Position numbers and translations under genes: made by a program. The notes beneath the pieces were generated by a model. It saw nothing but the letters and a program-made list of their open reading frames with translations. It did not search any database and had not been told where the DNA came from. This document shows positions 54,401 through 59,558 of a stretch of DNA of 64,000 bases, one piece after another (position 1 is the stretch's first letter; the number at the start of each line of letters is the position of its first letter). Source of the DNA: Symbiodinium natans (Eukaryota; Sar; Dinophyceae; Suessiales; Symbiodiniaceae); NCBI GenBank assembly GCA_905221605.1, contig CAJNDS010002317.1, positions 398,501 through 462,500 of the forward strand, in the 5' to 3' direction.

Positions 54401-55750
54401 TAGCGGTGTCGCGCTCCTCGTGCTCTGCAAGGGCAAGGGTCTTCTGCTTGGTAGCCCAGTGGTACCCTTTTCCCTTTTTTTGGTTTAAGGTTTAGGGTTT
54501 AGGGTTTAGGGTTTAGGGTACTTGTCCCCTTGGAAAGTAACCAACCCCCCAAAGAAGGGTGCCCTTATCATCATATGATGGTCATATGGTTACTGCGCTA
54601 CCAGGTATGGGCTTGAGGTTAAAGACTTTTTGGGTTTCCAATCTGCAGGACCTTGTGACGAACATCATGGACCTTTCCGAGTCTGACAAGCGGAAGCAGA
54701 TGGGGGCCCCAATCATCCGACAGAAGGCGCCTTCAGGGGCTGGGACTTCTTTGGGCCGGGGAGTGGGGTTTAGGGTTTAGGGTTTAGGGTTTAGGGTTTA
54801 GGGTTTAGGGTTTAGGGTTTAGGGTTTGGGGTTTGGGGTTTGGGGTTTGGGGTGACGGCTGGGGGGAGGCGGGGTACAATTGCGCGGAGGGTTTCAAGTG
54901 GGGGGTTGACGATGAGTTCGACCCTGGGAATCGGGGTTGTGTTGTTTAGGGGGAAGGTGGTCGCTGCATTTTTGTGGCTCCAAGTTTGGGATATGTTTGC
55001 CCTTATACTAACCGTCATTGATAGGGATTAGAATTGGGGGTACGAAAATCCCTATTGAGGACTGTTAGTCACGGTTACTCTTAGTATAAGGGTGAACATC
55101 CCGGATCCTAGCGGTAGGACGCTTTCGTCATGTGGCAGCATCTAGCCCTGCTTCTGCTGCGGCCGGGTTTCTTAAACCCTAAACCCTAAACCCCAAACCC
55201 CAAACCCCAAACCCCAAACCCCAAACCCCAAACCCCAAACCCTAAACCCTAAACCCTAAACCAAGCCGTTCTGAGCTAAGTGGAGCTGTAACTGTTCGGA
55301 ACTGGGTTAGAGAGAAGAACTGCAGCTTCCTCTATTCAAATGTCCTCAGCTTCAGATAGCAAGGCAATACTTCTGGTAACTATGCTTATAACCCGATTTA
55401 GGGTTCTTATAACCCTACTTATAACTACCCATGACCTCCTAGCAAGAGTGCTGGGGGCTGCTTGTGGGCGAGGTGGACTTCTTGTCAGTGGTCGAAGAGA
55501 TCATCGTCATGAGCCGCCACGCGGTGGATAAGGCCCGCGGGCTCACTTGCAAGCAGAACCATGGCACACAACGGCCATTCTTGAAAGGTCGGTTCGAGTG
55601 TACGGCTTAAGTTTCGTTGTTTTGCTTTGGGCCCTAAACCCTAAACCCTAAACCCTAAACCCTAAACCCTAAACCCTAAACCCTAAACCCTAAGGTCTGA
55701 CGGCCGGATCTAGAGGTTTTTTTGACTGATGTGCCGGCGATGCTGCCTCC
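33382..55750 (+). CDS. HK2: split rhodopsin-PAS-histidine kinase (3' part not found; span includes introns)
   Basis: About 25 exons join by phase into a type-I rhodopsin (33382-40989), a PAS domain (42350-49161), a HisKA domain (50105-54726) and the linker to HATPase (55473-55750). Retinal would be held by the Lys in DSTVK (40572-40574). The match to bacteriorhodopsin runs D-x-x-x-K-V-x-x-G in helix G and F-S-F-Y-x-x-V-F-x-L-G in helix F. The PAS ends IGQ|DLTELAEL, the common GxGQDxT exit. The phospho-acceptor His is in VVSHELRSPLHGM (51168-51170). Such proteins sense light and start a phosphorelay; similar histidine kinase rhodopsins are known in green algae. A helix C counterion position appears to be Gln. 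HATPase and receiver exons, expected after 55.75 kb, are not seen before the intron-free cluster at 57 kb. Start codon not identified. Confidence 0.85.
34973..35083. mobile_element. M1-family MITE-like palindrome
   Basis: CTACTTGGAGGTTCAGGGTA ... AGTACCATGAACTTCCAGG, partly deleted, directly after a CCCTAAA run. Confidence 0.75.
35481..35535 (+). CDS. HK2 exon: transmembrane helix
   Basis: Reads AVMLVFSAFVLEIGFLLT plus one base. Acceptor GATCAG|G, donor GT (G|gtgcgg). Clear membrane helix, with a Glu in the middle. Confidence 0.75.
35912..35969 (+). CDS. HK2 exon: helix and loop
   Basis: AG completes Glu from the last exon, then ISGVMDSLLTLFEYSLKLA. Acceptor CTCAG|A (or AG|G at 35921). The donor near 35970 is not fixed. 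Confidence 0.65.
36239..36325 (-). repeat. (CCCTAAA)n tract plus poly-C
   Basis: About 12 heptamers followed by a C run of about 25 (36331-36355) in the HK2 intron. Confidence 0.95.
36395..36484 (+). CDS. HK2 exon: B-C loop and start of helix C
   Basis: One base then ICIWKLDGFVHTDLWAVGGP and RPVYFLRFL plus CA. GGxRPVYFLRF resembles the GRxVYxLRY that opens rhodopsin helix C (Arg82 in bacteriorhodopsin). Acceptor GCCAAG|G, donor GC (CA|gcgctt). Confidence 0.75.
36575..36652 (+). repeat. (GGGTTGTA)n octamer array
   Basis: About 10 copies of a telomere-like octamer with TG substitutions, following GGGCTTGCA copies. Confidence 0.85.
37990..38008 (+). CDS. HK2 candidate 19-base micro-exon: helix C core
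   Basis: G completes Gln, then WIAVPQ, giving RFLQWIAVP, which lines up with RYxDWxxTTP of helix C. Acceptor CAAGAG|G, donor GT (CAA|gtcata). If right, the Asp/Glu counterion is Gln here. Confidence 0.55.
38211..38512. mobile_element. M3-family MITE-like elements, nested copies
   Basis: Several overlapping units of the CAGCCCAGTGGTACCCTTT ... TTCCCTTxTAAAGTAACCAA ... TATAATATGGGCTACCAAG family. Relatives are at 41382, 42506, 42578, 45137 and 54448. In-frame readings across it are not genes. Confidence 0.7.
38502..38552 (+). CDS. HK2 candidate exon: helix D
   Basis: One base then LSWVMEVTTVYAWRQAF, an amphipathic or membrane-like helix at the right place between helices C and E. The acceptor is the CTACCAAG end of an M3 element. 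Phase with neighbours not proven. Confidence 0.35.
38640..38756. mobile_element. M6 repeat copy
   Basis: Related to blocks at 20777-20926, 37237-37351 and 53415-53490: a ...GTAGGCCC-TCATTTC... left part, GTTCCCTTxxAAxCC in the middle, and GGTTACTCxTGGGTCTAG at the right end. Confidence 0.55.
39342..39387 (+). CDS. HK2 exon: helix E
   Basis: One base then WPCMFVSGFCFVVAE, a hydrophobic helix starting with Trp. Acceptor GAGCAG|G, donor GT (GAG|gtggat). Confidence 0.7.
39848..39906 (+). CDS. HK2 exon: E-F loop
   Basis: Reads CRHVELYGLKRCMVVYQRL plus AG. Basic, as for cytoplasmic loops. Acceptor GAGGCAG|T, donor GA (AG|gaagca). AG+G makes Arg, then helix F. Confidence 0.75.
39957..40062. mobile_element. 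M2-family MITE-like palindrome
   Basis: TTAGGATGTTCCCTTTTATA ... GGTATAAGGGGCAACATCTC, about 105 bases, slightly decayed at both ends. Confidence 0.75.
40326..40440 (-). repeat. Interstitial (CCCTAAA)n tract
   Basis: About 16 heptamers directly upstream of the helix F exon. Confidence 0.95.
40466..40574 (+). CDS. HK2 exon: rhodopsin helices F and G with retinal Lys
   Basis: 36 codons. Helix F reads LLCFSFYTGVFMLGRFG; helix G begins YIYAYCDSTVK. FSFYTGVFMLG aligns with WSAYPVVWLIG of bacteriorhodopsin, keeping aromatic residues at the 182, 185 and 189 positions. D-S-T-V-K aligns with Asp212...Lys216. Acceptor CCCAAG|G, donor GC directly after the Lys codon (AAG|gcccct). Confidence 0.9.
40945..40989 (+). 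CDS. HK2 exon: rest of helix G
   Basis: VLQGAILALIRGCED, continuing K|VLQGAIL as in KVGFGLIL of bacteriorhodopsin (Gly220 kept). Acceptor TTTGCAG|G, donor GC at 40990. The frame stays open to 41011. Confidence 0.85.
40990..42349 (+). other. HK2 intron or linker region between rhodopsin and PAS
   Basis: Contains an M8 repeat (41025-41110), an M3 element (41382-41480), coding-like snippets (41590-41640, 41988-42005) and CCCTAAA tracts (41840-41890, 42246-42316). A linker exon may be hidden here. Confidence 0.5.
42350..42411 (+). CDS. HK2 exon: PAS domain start
   Basis: Reads DFDAILKLAHVPIFTMRTDL then TIT. It matches the PAS opening (helix, then VPIF...D...IT). Acceptor GACAG|G. The donor is near 42412 (GC within CGCAGC). 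Confidence 0.85.
42506..42676. mobile_element. Two adjacent M3-family MITE-like elements
   Basis: AGCCCAGTGGTGCCCTTTAC and TGGTAGCCCAGTGGTACCCT starts at 42506 and about 42580, each with AAAGTAACCAACC... and an ending TTATAATATGGTTACGG. Confidence 0.75.
43600..43686 (-). repeat. (CCCTAAA)n tract followed by poly-C
   Basis: About 10 heptamers, then a C run; the PAS exon acceptor follows at 43699. Confidence 0.95.
43700..43759 (+). CDS. HK2 exon: PAS helix
   Basis: Reads ELLEHYGRSQLIGRSLRSEW, the ELxGYxxxELIGxSL helix of PAS domains. Acceptor GTAACAG|G. The donor is uncertain. Confidence 0.85.
44458..44656 (-). repeat. (CCCCAAA)n variant heptamer array
   Basis: About 28 copies of CCCCAAA (TTTGGGG on the other strand), with one CCACAAA variant. 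It is open in all six frames, giving spurious Pro-Asn-Pro-Lys and Gly-Val-Trp-Gly-Leu proteins. Confidence 0.97.
44745..44785 (+). CDS. HK2 exon: PAS mid-part
   Basis: Reads SSLNDILADGSKE after two bases. Acceptor TGCTAG|G, donor GC (GAG|gcaagg). It joins the next exon in phase 0. Confidence 0.6.
44829..44914 (+). repeat. (TTTAGGG)n tract
   Basis: About 12 heptamers, in opposite orientation to the CCCCAAA array 170 bases upstream. Confidence 0.95.
45137..45235. mobile_element. M3-family MITE-like element
   Basis: TTGGTAGCCCAGTGGTACCC ... GTGCCCTTGTCATAATATGG, about 98 bases, just left of the PAS exon at 45251. Confidence 0.8.
45251..45304 (+). CDS. HK2 exon: PAS mid-part
   Basis: Reads RVLEAIHKVLETMKQDHW, a helix typical of the PAS region before its last strands. 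Acceptor TTTAG|A. The donor near 45305 is not fixed. Confidence 0.65.
45773..45917. mobile_element. M1-family MITE-like palindrome, well preserved
   Basis: CTACCTGGAGGTTCATGGTA ... TACCATGAACCTCCAAGTA with both inner arms. Confidence 0.85.
46043..46064 (+). CDS. HK2 candidate 22-base exon: PAS
   Basis: ELLRTHG plus one base, with a canonical GTGAGT donor. Acceptor CGAAAG|G. It joins 46211 as THGVDVEVAA, the late PAS strand. The frame also stays open if the donor is not used. Confidence 0.5.
46211..46245 (+). CDS. HK2 exon: PAS late strand
   Basis: TG completes Val, then DVEVAARSQTL. Acceptor TTCCAG|T, donor GC at 46246. The next exon continues EQDAGPAKSIVAIGQ. Confidence 0.6.
46700..47490 (+). 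repeat. Minisatellite array built around a telomere-like hinge
   Basis: About 11 units of roughly 45-58 bases: CCCTAAACCCTGACCCCCTT, CGTGGGCAAATGG, T run, CCACCCGGGGGG. Units vary in the G run, and some lack the CCCTAAA part. The frames it opens on both strands (repeated KKPFAHEGGQGL) are not genes. It fills the PAS intron 46246-48427. Confidence 0.9.
47751..47853 (+). repeat. Duplicate of 46788-46893
   Basis: A 100-base block (CCAAAAACACCCCAAATGAG ... AATCGACGxTTCTGGGTGG) occurs at both places, about 960 bases apart, flanking the minisatellite. It may be the end of a larger repeat. Confidence 0.8.
48254..48412 (-). repeat. (CCCTAAA)n tract with CCCCAAA end
   Basis: About 20 heptamers, the last few changed to CCCCAAA, immediately before the PAS exon at 48428. 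Confidence 0.95.
48428..48472 (+). CDS. HK2 exon: last PAS strand
   Basis: 15 codons, EQDAGPAKSIVAIGQ. GxVxIGQ is the PAS exit. Acceptor ATAAAG|G, donor GC (CAG|gcgacg). It joins DLTELAEL. Confidence 0.88.
49015..49118 (-). repeat. (CCCTAAA)n tract
   Basis: About 14 heptamers reaching to within 10 bases of the exon at 49123; the acceptor AAAGAG is the first non-telomeric sequence. Confidence 0.95.
49123..49158 (+). CDS. HK2 exon: PAS-HisKA junction
   Basis: DLTELAELKSVE, giving IGQ|DLTELAEL across the splice, the GxDxT motif that ends PAS domains. Acceptor AAAGAG|G, donor GA (GAG|gagggg) at 49159. Confidence 0.88.
49230..49313 (-). repeat. (CCCTAAA)n tract
   Basis: About 12 heptamers in the HK2 intron. 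Confidence 0.95.
50105..50128 (+). CDS. HK2 24-base exon: start of HisKA
   Basis: EKKSKLMA, phase 0 at both ends, giving SVE|EKKSKLMA|VVSHELRS. Acceptor CGCAAG|G, donor GT (GCC|gtcacc). Confidence 0.85.
50170..50355 (+). repeat. (TTTAGGG)n tract, longest in the window
   Basis: About 25 heptamers with two breaks, between the first two HisKA exons. Confidence 0.95.
50454..50699. mobile_element. M1-family element with a nested second element
   Basis: M1 ends (CTACTTGGAGGTTCACGGTA ... CCATGAACCTCCAAGTAG) enclose an extra block of about 110 bases (50480-50590) that itself has GGATCCTTTTTAC / AAAAAGGATCC arms. Confidence 0.75.
50985..51075. mobile_element. M7 repeat copy
   Basis: TTxGGGATTACGAAAATTGGGGACCCCTA ... 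TAGTGGGACTCCCT ... GTACCCCAATTTTCCC pairs end to end. A relative is at 13790-13905. Confidence 0.6.
51159..51196 (+). CDS. HK2 exon: HisKA H-box with phospho-acceptor His
   Basis: VVSHELRSPLHG plus AT. SHELRSPL is a textbook H-box; His is at 51168-51170. Acceptor CCTTAG|G, donor GA (AT|gagcct). AT+G makes Met before IGLSTG. Confidence 0.97.
51475..51552 (+). repeat. (TTTAGGG)n tract
   Basis: About 11 heptamers in the intron after the H-box exon. Confidence 0.95.
51932..51960 (+). CDS. HK2 exon: HisKA helix 1, second part
   Basis: One base then IGLSTGMLL, giving HGM|IGLSTGMLL, as in HGxIGLxxxLL. Acceptor CGCAAAG|G, donor GC at 51961 or nearby. Confidence 0.85.
51961..54027 (+). other. HK2 intron within HisKA
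   Basis: 2.1 kb. Holds TTTAGGG tracts (51985-52070, 53485-53585), an M5 relative (53275-53392), an M6 copy (53415-53490), G and T runs, and no coding-like island I could place. Confidence 0.6.
54028..54081 (+). CDS. HK2 exon: HisKA helix 2
   Basis: 18 codons, GLSDARLGMVRSCAVRLL. Donor GA (CTG|gaccgc). The start is approximate; a later acceptor at 54044 is also possible. It joins 54649 as RLL|DLVTNIMDLS. Confidence 0.85.
54448..54606. mobile_element. M3-family element with telomeric insert
   Basis: TTGGTAGCCCAGTGGTACCC at the left and GGTTACTGCGCTACCA at the right. A TTTAGGG run (about 54484-54518) sits in the middle. Confidence 0.8.
54649..54726 (+). CDS. HK2 exon: end of HisKA
   Basis: 26 codons, DLVTNIMDLSESDKRKQ then MGAPIIRQK. 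Acceptor TCTGCAG|G, donor GC (AAG|gcgcct). The DLVTNI start is at the same intron position and phase as the HK1 exon at 2629. Confidence 0.93.
54770..54853 (+). repeat. (TTTAGGG)n tract ending in TTTGGGG copies
   Basis: About eight standard heptamers, then four TTTGGGG. Confidence 0.95.
54986..55103. mobile_element. M2-family MITE-like palindrome
   Basis: TTGGGATATGTTTGCCCTTA ... TTAGTATAAGGGTGAACATC, with a short insert near the right arm. Confidence 0.8.
55190..55262 (-). repeat. (CCCCAAA)n / (CCCTAAA)n tract
   Basis: About six CCCCAAA between CCCTAAA copies. Confidence 0.9.
55473..55595 (+). CDS. HK2 exon: HisKA-HATPase linker
   Basis: Starts VDFLSVVEEIIVMSRHAVDK and continues ARGLTCKQNHGTQRPFLKGR then F. 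The start matches the HK1 exon at 3381 in position and phase. Acceptor GGGCGAG|G, donor GA at 55596 or GT at 55598. Confidence 0.85.
55629..55693 (-). repeat. (CCCTAAA)n tract
   Basis: About nine heptamers between the last two recognised HK2 exons. Confidence 0.95.
55716..55750 (+). CDS. HK2 exon: strand before HATPase, last recognised
   Basis: VFLTDVPAMLPP, matching the VxxDVPxxLPPV segment that precedes GDxxRLxQ. Acceptor TAGAG|G, donor GA (CC|gatccg). The next exon, GDxxRL and the N box, is not found in the window. Confidence 0.75.
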
Positions 55751-56822
55751 GATCCGACACACTTGCAATCAAGGTCCCCGGGTGTCCCAAAGCCCCGGCT
55801 GCCAACCCAAGCCTACCTCCCAAAAGCAAAAACAACAACGGGTTTAGGGTTTAGGGTTTAGGGTTTAGGGTTCAGGGTTCAGGGTTTAGGGTTTAGGGTT
55901 TAGGGCTAATCTTCATCATGATGAGCAGGTTTTATTTAAAAGGGCCTTCAAGCTCTATAGGTTACATGTGTAGTAGCTAGAAGCACCCTAAACCTGAAAG
56001 CCAAAATCCCTGAAACCCGCAACCCTGAAGTTTAGGGATTAGGGTGTAGGGTTTAGGGTTTAGGGTTTGAACCTTTGAATCCTTGAGATCCTAAACCCTA
56101 AACCTACGCAAACACCCAACCCTCAACCCCAAACCCAAAACCCCCAACCCCCGCCCGCAACAATAAAGAATACACAAACATGCATAACATAACAATAATA
56201 ATAATAATCATAATAATATTAATAATAATAACAACAATAATAACAATAATAATAACAATAATAACAATAATCATAATAATAAACACACAAAAATCGACAT
56301 TAAAACCAAAGTCTGAACCCCTATGTGGCCCTAGAGCACCCCATCACTGCCCGCTTCCAAGCCTGGAAAGGCCCTAGGGCTGTGCAGGCTTTGGGGCTTA
56401 TAGGGTTTAGGGTTTAGGGTTTAGGGTTTGGGGTTTGGGGTTTGGGGTTTAGGGTTCAGGGTTTGGGGTTTAGGGTTTGGGGTTTGGGGTTTGGGGTTTA
56501 GGTTTAGGGTTTGGGGTTTGGGGTTTAGGGTTTGGGCCTTGGCCTTGGCCCCTGACCAGGCAAACAAGCCCTTGATCAAGTCAGGCTGGGACAGCCAAAT
56601 CTGGTGTGTGCAACCGTGTAAGTGTGTATTATAGGGGTCGTAGTGATTACTAATAGTATTCCTTTATGGCCCCCCTGTAGTGATACTACAATAGCCCCCT
56701 ATTCTAATAGTTCAGGCCCCTATCGCAAGTGTGTAAGTGTGTGTGTATGTGTGTGTGTTGTGATTAGTATGATTTTCTTCTTCTTAGTATTCTGGCTATT
56801 ACTCTTGGTGTTGTGTTGTGTT

Positions 56823-56884
<62 letters not shown>

Positions 56885-57052
56885 TGGGTGTGGGTGTGTG
56901 TGTGTGTGTGTGTGTGTGGGTGTGTGTGTGGGTGTGTGTGTGGGTGTGGGTGTGTGTGTGTGTACATCCCTGTACCAAAGGGTAGGTCTTCTGTGGAAGT
57001 TGTTTGTTGCAGGGGCCCTGGAGTGACTTGAAATGCAAATCGACGTAGAAGC
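55751..57052 (+). other. Repeat-rich stretch after the last HK2 exon
   Basis: TTTAGGG tract (55841-55906), AAT microsatellite (56190-56285), TTTGGGG/TTTAGGG mix (56402-56540) and a long GT run (56824-56965). No HATPase-like exon is visible. The last telomere-type repeat of the window is near 56.54 kb. Confidence 0.7.
56824..56965 (+). repeat. (GT)n microsatellite
   Basis: About 60 GT units with GGGTGT breaks. The large Cys-Val and Thr-His open frames here are shadows of it. Confidence 0.95.
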
Positions 57053-57535
57053 GATTTGCAGAACCGCCGTGGTGACACGGCACTCATGACCGTGTTGCGC
57101 CAGGGCTACCTTGAGATTGTGTGCTTGCTGTTGGAAGTGAGTGCTCACACAGATTTGCAGAGTCATGCTAGCTGCACAGCCGTGTCTGCGCGTCTCTCAA
57201 GGGACATGTGGAGATCGCATGCGTGTTATTGGAAGCCGGGGCAAACAAAGATGCGCAAGCAGGGGATGTGCGCAAACCTTGTTTCCAAAAAAAATAGGGA
57301 CAAGGACTTGCAGAACCGCCGTGGTGACACGGCACTCATGACCGCGTCGCGCCAGGGCCACCTTGAGATTGTGTGCTTGCTGTTGGAAGTGAGTGCTCAC
57401 ACAGATTTGCAGAGGCATGCTAGCTACACAGCCGTGTCTGCACGTTGCTCAAGGGACATGTGGAGATCGCATGCGTGTTATTGGAAGCCCGGGCAAACAC
57501 AGATGCGAAAGCAGGGGGATGGAGGAGGTATATGA
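57053..57535 (+). pseudogene. Ankyrin-repeat fragment, tandem duplicated and frameshifted
   Basis: Two copies of a 252-base block (starting 57061 and 57313) each encode LQNRRGDTALMT then GHLEIVCLLLEVSAHTDLQ in one frame, and LKGHVEIACVLLEAGAN in another frame of the same block. Both are typical ankyrin helices, so each block carries the same frameshift between two ankyrin units. The copies were therefore duplicated after the break. A 52-codon gap and the lack of a clear start argue for a dead fragment. Ankyrin repeats are protein-binding modules, very common in this lineage. Confidence 0.7.
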
Positions 57536-58013
57536 GGCTCCATCCAACGAAGCTCCTCATATTACCTCAGGATATCACCAGGGACGCCTGGTGACGTACC
57601 TGCATTCTAGTTTTTTTTCGGATTAGCTGGTGGGCCCCCTGTGGCACCGATGTACGCAGTAGTATACTGTAAGCAGAGAAGAAAGCCACCCATTGACCAG
57701 ATGGTCAGCGTACGTGTGTTGTCAGCATGGCATTCCCACTGGGCGCCATCTTCGTGGGAGGTTGCTCCTACCAATCTGACTACACAATGCTCAACCCGAA
57801 CTCTTGATTTCAATTGACTTTCGAGTGAGGGGGCCAGCCGAAGTTCTTCACTTTATCATTGTCTTACCTGTTGGATTTCCAGGTCATGAAAGATGAGCAT
57901 TTGCAAGTCTTGAAACCAATCGCATTTGATTCAAACTTTGACTTCAATCTGACTCTGTCGCTGAACTGGCTTTGAAGCTCTGAGTTAGTGTAGCGTACTT
58001 CTTGTAGTTCGCA
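57536..58013 (+). other. Upstream region of ORF1
   Basis: No repeat and no convincing gene. A T run (57611-57619) and pyrimidine-rich GTACTTCTTGTAG at 57994-58006 lie upstream of the ATG at 58014. It could hold the 5' end or UTR of the element. Confidence 0.5.
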
Positions 58014-59558
58014 ATGTCTGGTCCCCCTGAGGGAACTAGACCCAAAAGCGCTTTGCCGAACCCCCCAAGTCGGCTACCACCTATGCCACCACCTCCAGTG
58101 GTGTCTGTTCCGAAAGCATGTGCGTCTGTTCCGACCGTTTTGCATAGTGGGATGCAGTCTACGCTACAGCAGTATCACAGTGGACAGCCTGAGTCAAGTG
58201 CTCAGAATGGGTCCAACTCTCAGAATCTTCCTGCTCCTGTCAGTGGTGCAGTATCGATTTCGTTTTCTGTTGGGCAGATGACTACCCGAGTAGACTTTCA
58301 AAGCAGACAGGACTTTGAAGCCTATGGGTATAATATCCTTCAGCAAGCTCATGGTGCGTCTATGATGTTGGCTATGCAGTCTTCTCAAATGGAAATGAAC
58401 CAGCTTCACGCTTGGCAAGGGCAAGGACCTCAACCTAACATTCAGTTCCTGTCGGCAGGAAGCTCGGGATGGTCCAACCAGTCGCAACAGCAACTTATGC
58501 CCACCCCCCATGTGCTGTTTCAGCCCTCTGTTCAGAGTATACCTTGGCCCTATTTGTTGGATTCGAGTTTACCAAAACAAGGCTGGGTACATGTCGGAAG
58601 CTTGTTCTTTCACTTACCAGACGAAGCGTACTTAGCTGGGGAGTATGATGAGCGAGAGAACCAATCTCCCATGCATGGCTCGTTCGAGACTCTATGGAAG
58701 CAAAATCCTGTGTTTCGGGTTCATCGAGTTTTCCGTGACCTCAAGATTTATGACAAAGATGGGCCACTCACCATCACCGATGCTGTTCACTTTGACTTTG
58801 AGGCGTTGGTTCCCATCTTTACCAAGCTTCGAAATGTGCTTCTTCTAGCGTATGGTCGACGACGCTCAGTGTCCGAGATTAAGCTCGAGCTTCCCAAAAC
58901 CGAACGTGTGCCTGCTGAAGTATGGCATCCAGCAGCTCAGTACATGTTCAACCCATCCTTTGCGGGCAACCCTCAAGGCTTGCAGGTTGACTGGAAGCAC
59001 TGGGTTTCTCTTGCCAAAATTTTGGCTAGTTCCGGACAGCTTCACAATCTTCAGCAAGTTCGTCTCATTTCCCTTGACAAAGGATGCATTGGTTTAGTTG
59101 CTGATGTGGACCTTTCACATGGTGTAGCGAAGCCTTCTCAGTTCACTGGAGAGGACTCAGGCTTCAATGTCTACTATGTCGCTCACAACACAAACCCAAA
59201 TGCTGCAGCGTCTATTTTGTCGGAAGGTATTTTCCGGCCGTCAAAGTTCGACAGCAAAGATATCAATTGGACTCCCAGCTCTATGTTTTACGCTCGTGGA
59301 CATATGAGCAGTGAAATGCAAGCTATGGCAACAGCAGCGCGTTTTTACAGTGATGCGCGTCCTGTTTGTGTTCTTGCTCGCGCAATTGTTCGTCAGTTCT
59401 CTCATGTTCGCCCACCAACCGGCGGTATTCATACAGACATTGCAGCCGGCATGCTCTACGACTGCGTCCGGGCCAAAGACGGGCGATGGGCCTTTCGATG
59501 TTCCACAACTCAGCCTACTGGACTTGCGGTCTGGGTTTGGCCGTCAGCTACCGAGTGA
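58014..59558 (+). CDS. ORF1: 514-residue protein with weak ADP-ribosyltransferase-like C terminus
   Basis: ATG at 58014 (GCAATGTC), stop TGA at 59556. Residues 1-80 are Pro/Ser/Gln-rich and likely disordered. The middle (about 185-360) looks globular, with FFHLPDEAYLAGEYD and FRVHRVFRDLKIYDKDGPLT. The C terminus has VYYVAHNTNPNAAASILSEG then IFRPS (387-410), FYARGH and GGIHTDIAAGM. An H-x-T followed about 8 residues later by I-L-x-x-G-x-x-R-P-S recalls the HGT...IL..G of PARP/ART folds; function is inference. No signal peptide or membrane helix. It lies 273 bases upstream of ORF2 in the same register. It may be an accessory protein of the retroelement or a neighbouring host gene. Confidence 0.8.
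   Translation: MSGPPEGTRPKSALPNPPSRLPPMPPPPVVSVPKACASVPTVLHSGMQSTLQQYHSGQPESSAQNGSNSQNLPAPVSGAVSISFSVGQMTTRVDFQSRQDFEAYGYNILQQAHGASMMLAMQSSQMEMNQLHAWQGQGPQPNIQFLSAGSSGWSNQSQQQLMPTPHVLFQPSVQSIPWPYLLDSSLPKQGWVHVGSLFFHLPDEAYLAGEYDERENQSPMHGSFETLWKQNPVFRVHRVFRDLKIYDKDGPLTITDAVHFDFEALVPIFTKLRNVLLLAYGRRRSVSEIKLELPKTERVPAEVWHPAAQYMFNPSFAGNPQGLQVDWKHWVSLAKILASSGQLHNLQQVRLISLDKGCIGLVADVDLSHGVAKPSQFTGEDSGFNVYYVAHNTNPNAAASILSEGIFRPSKFDSKDINWTPSSMFYARGHMSSEMQAMATAARFYSDARPVCVLARAIVRQFSHVRPPTGGIHTDIAAGMLYDCVRAKDGRWAFRCSTTQPTGLAVWVWPSATE

Noticed and set aside
56622-57166. Cys-Val and Thr-His rich proteins
   Set aside because: Shadow of the GT microsatellite.
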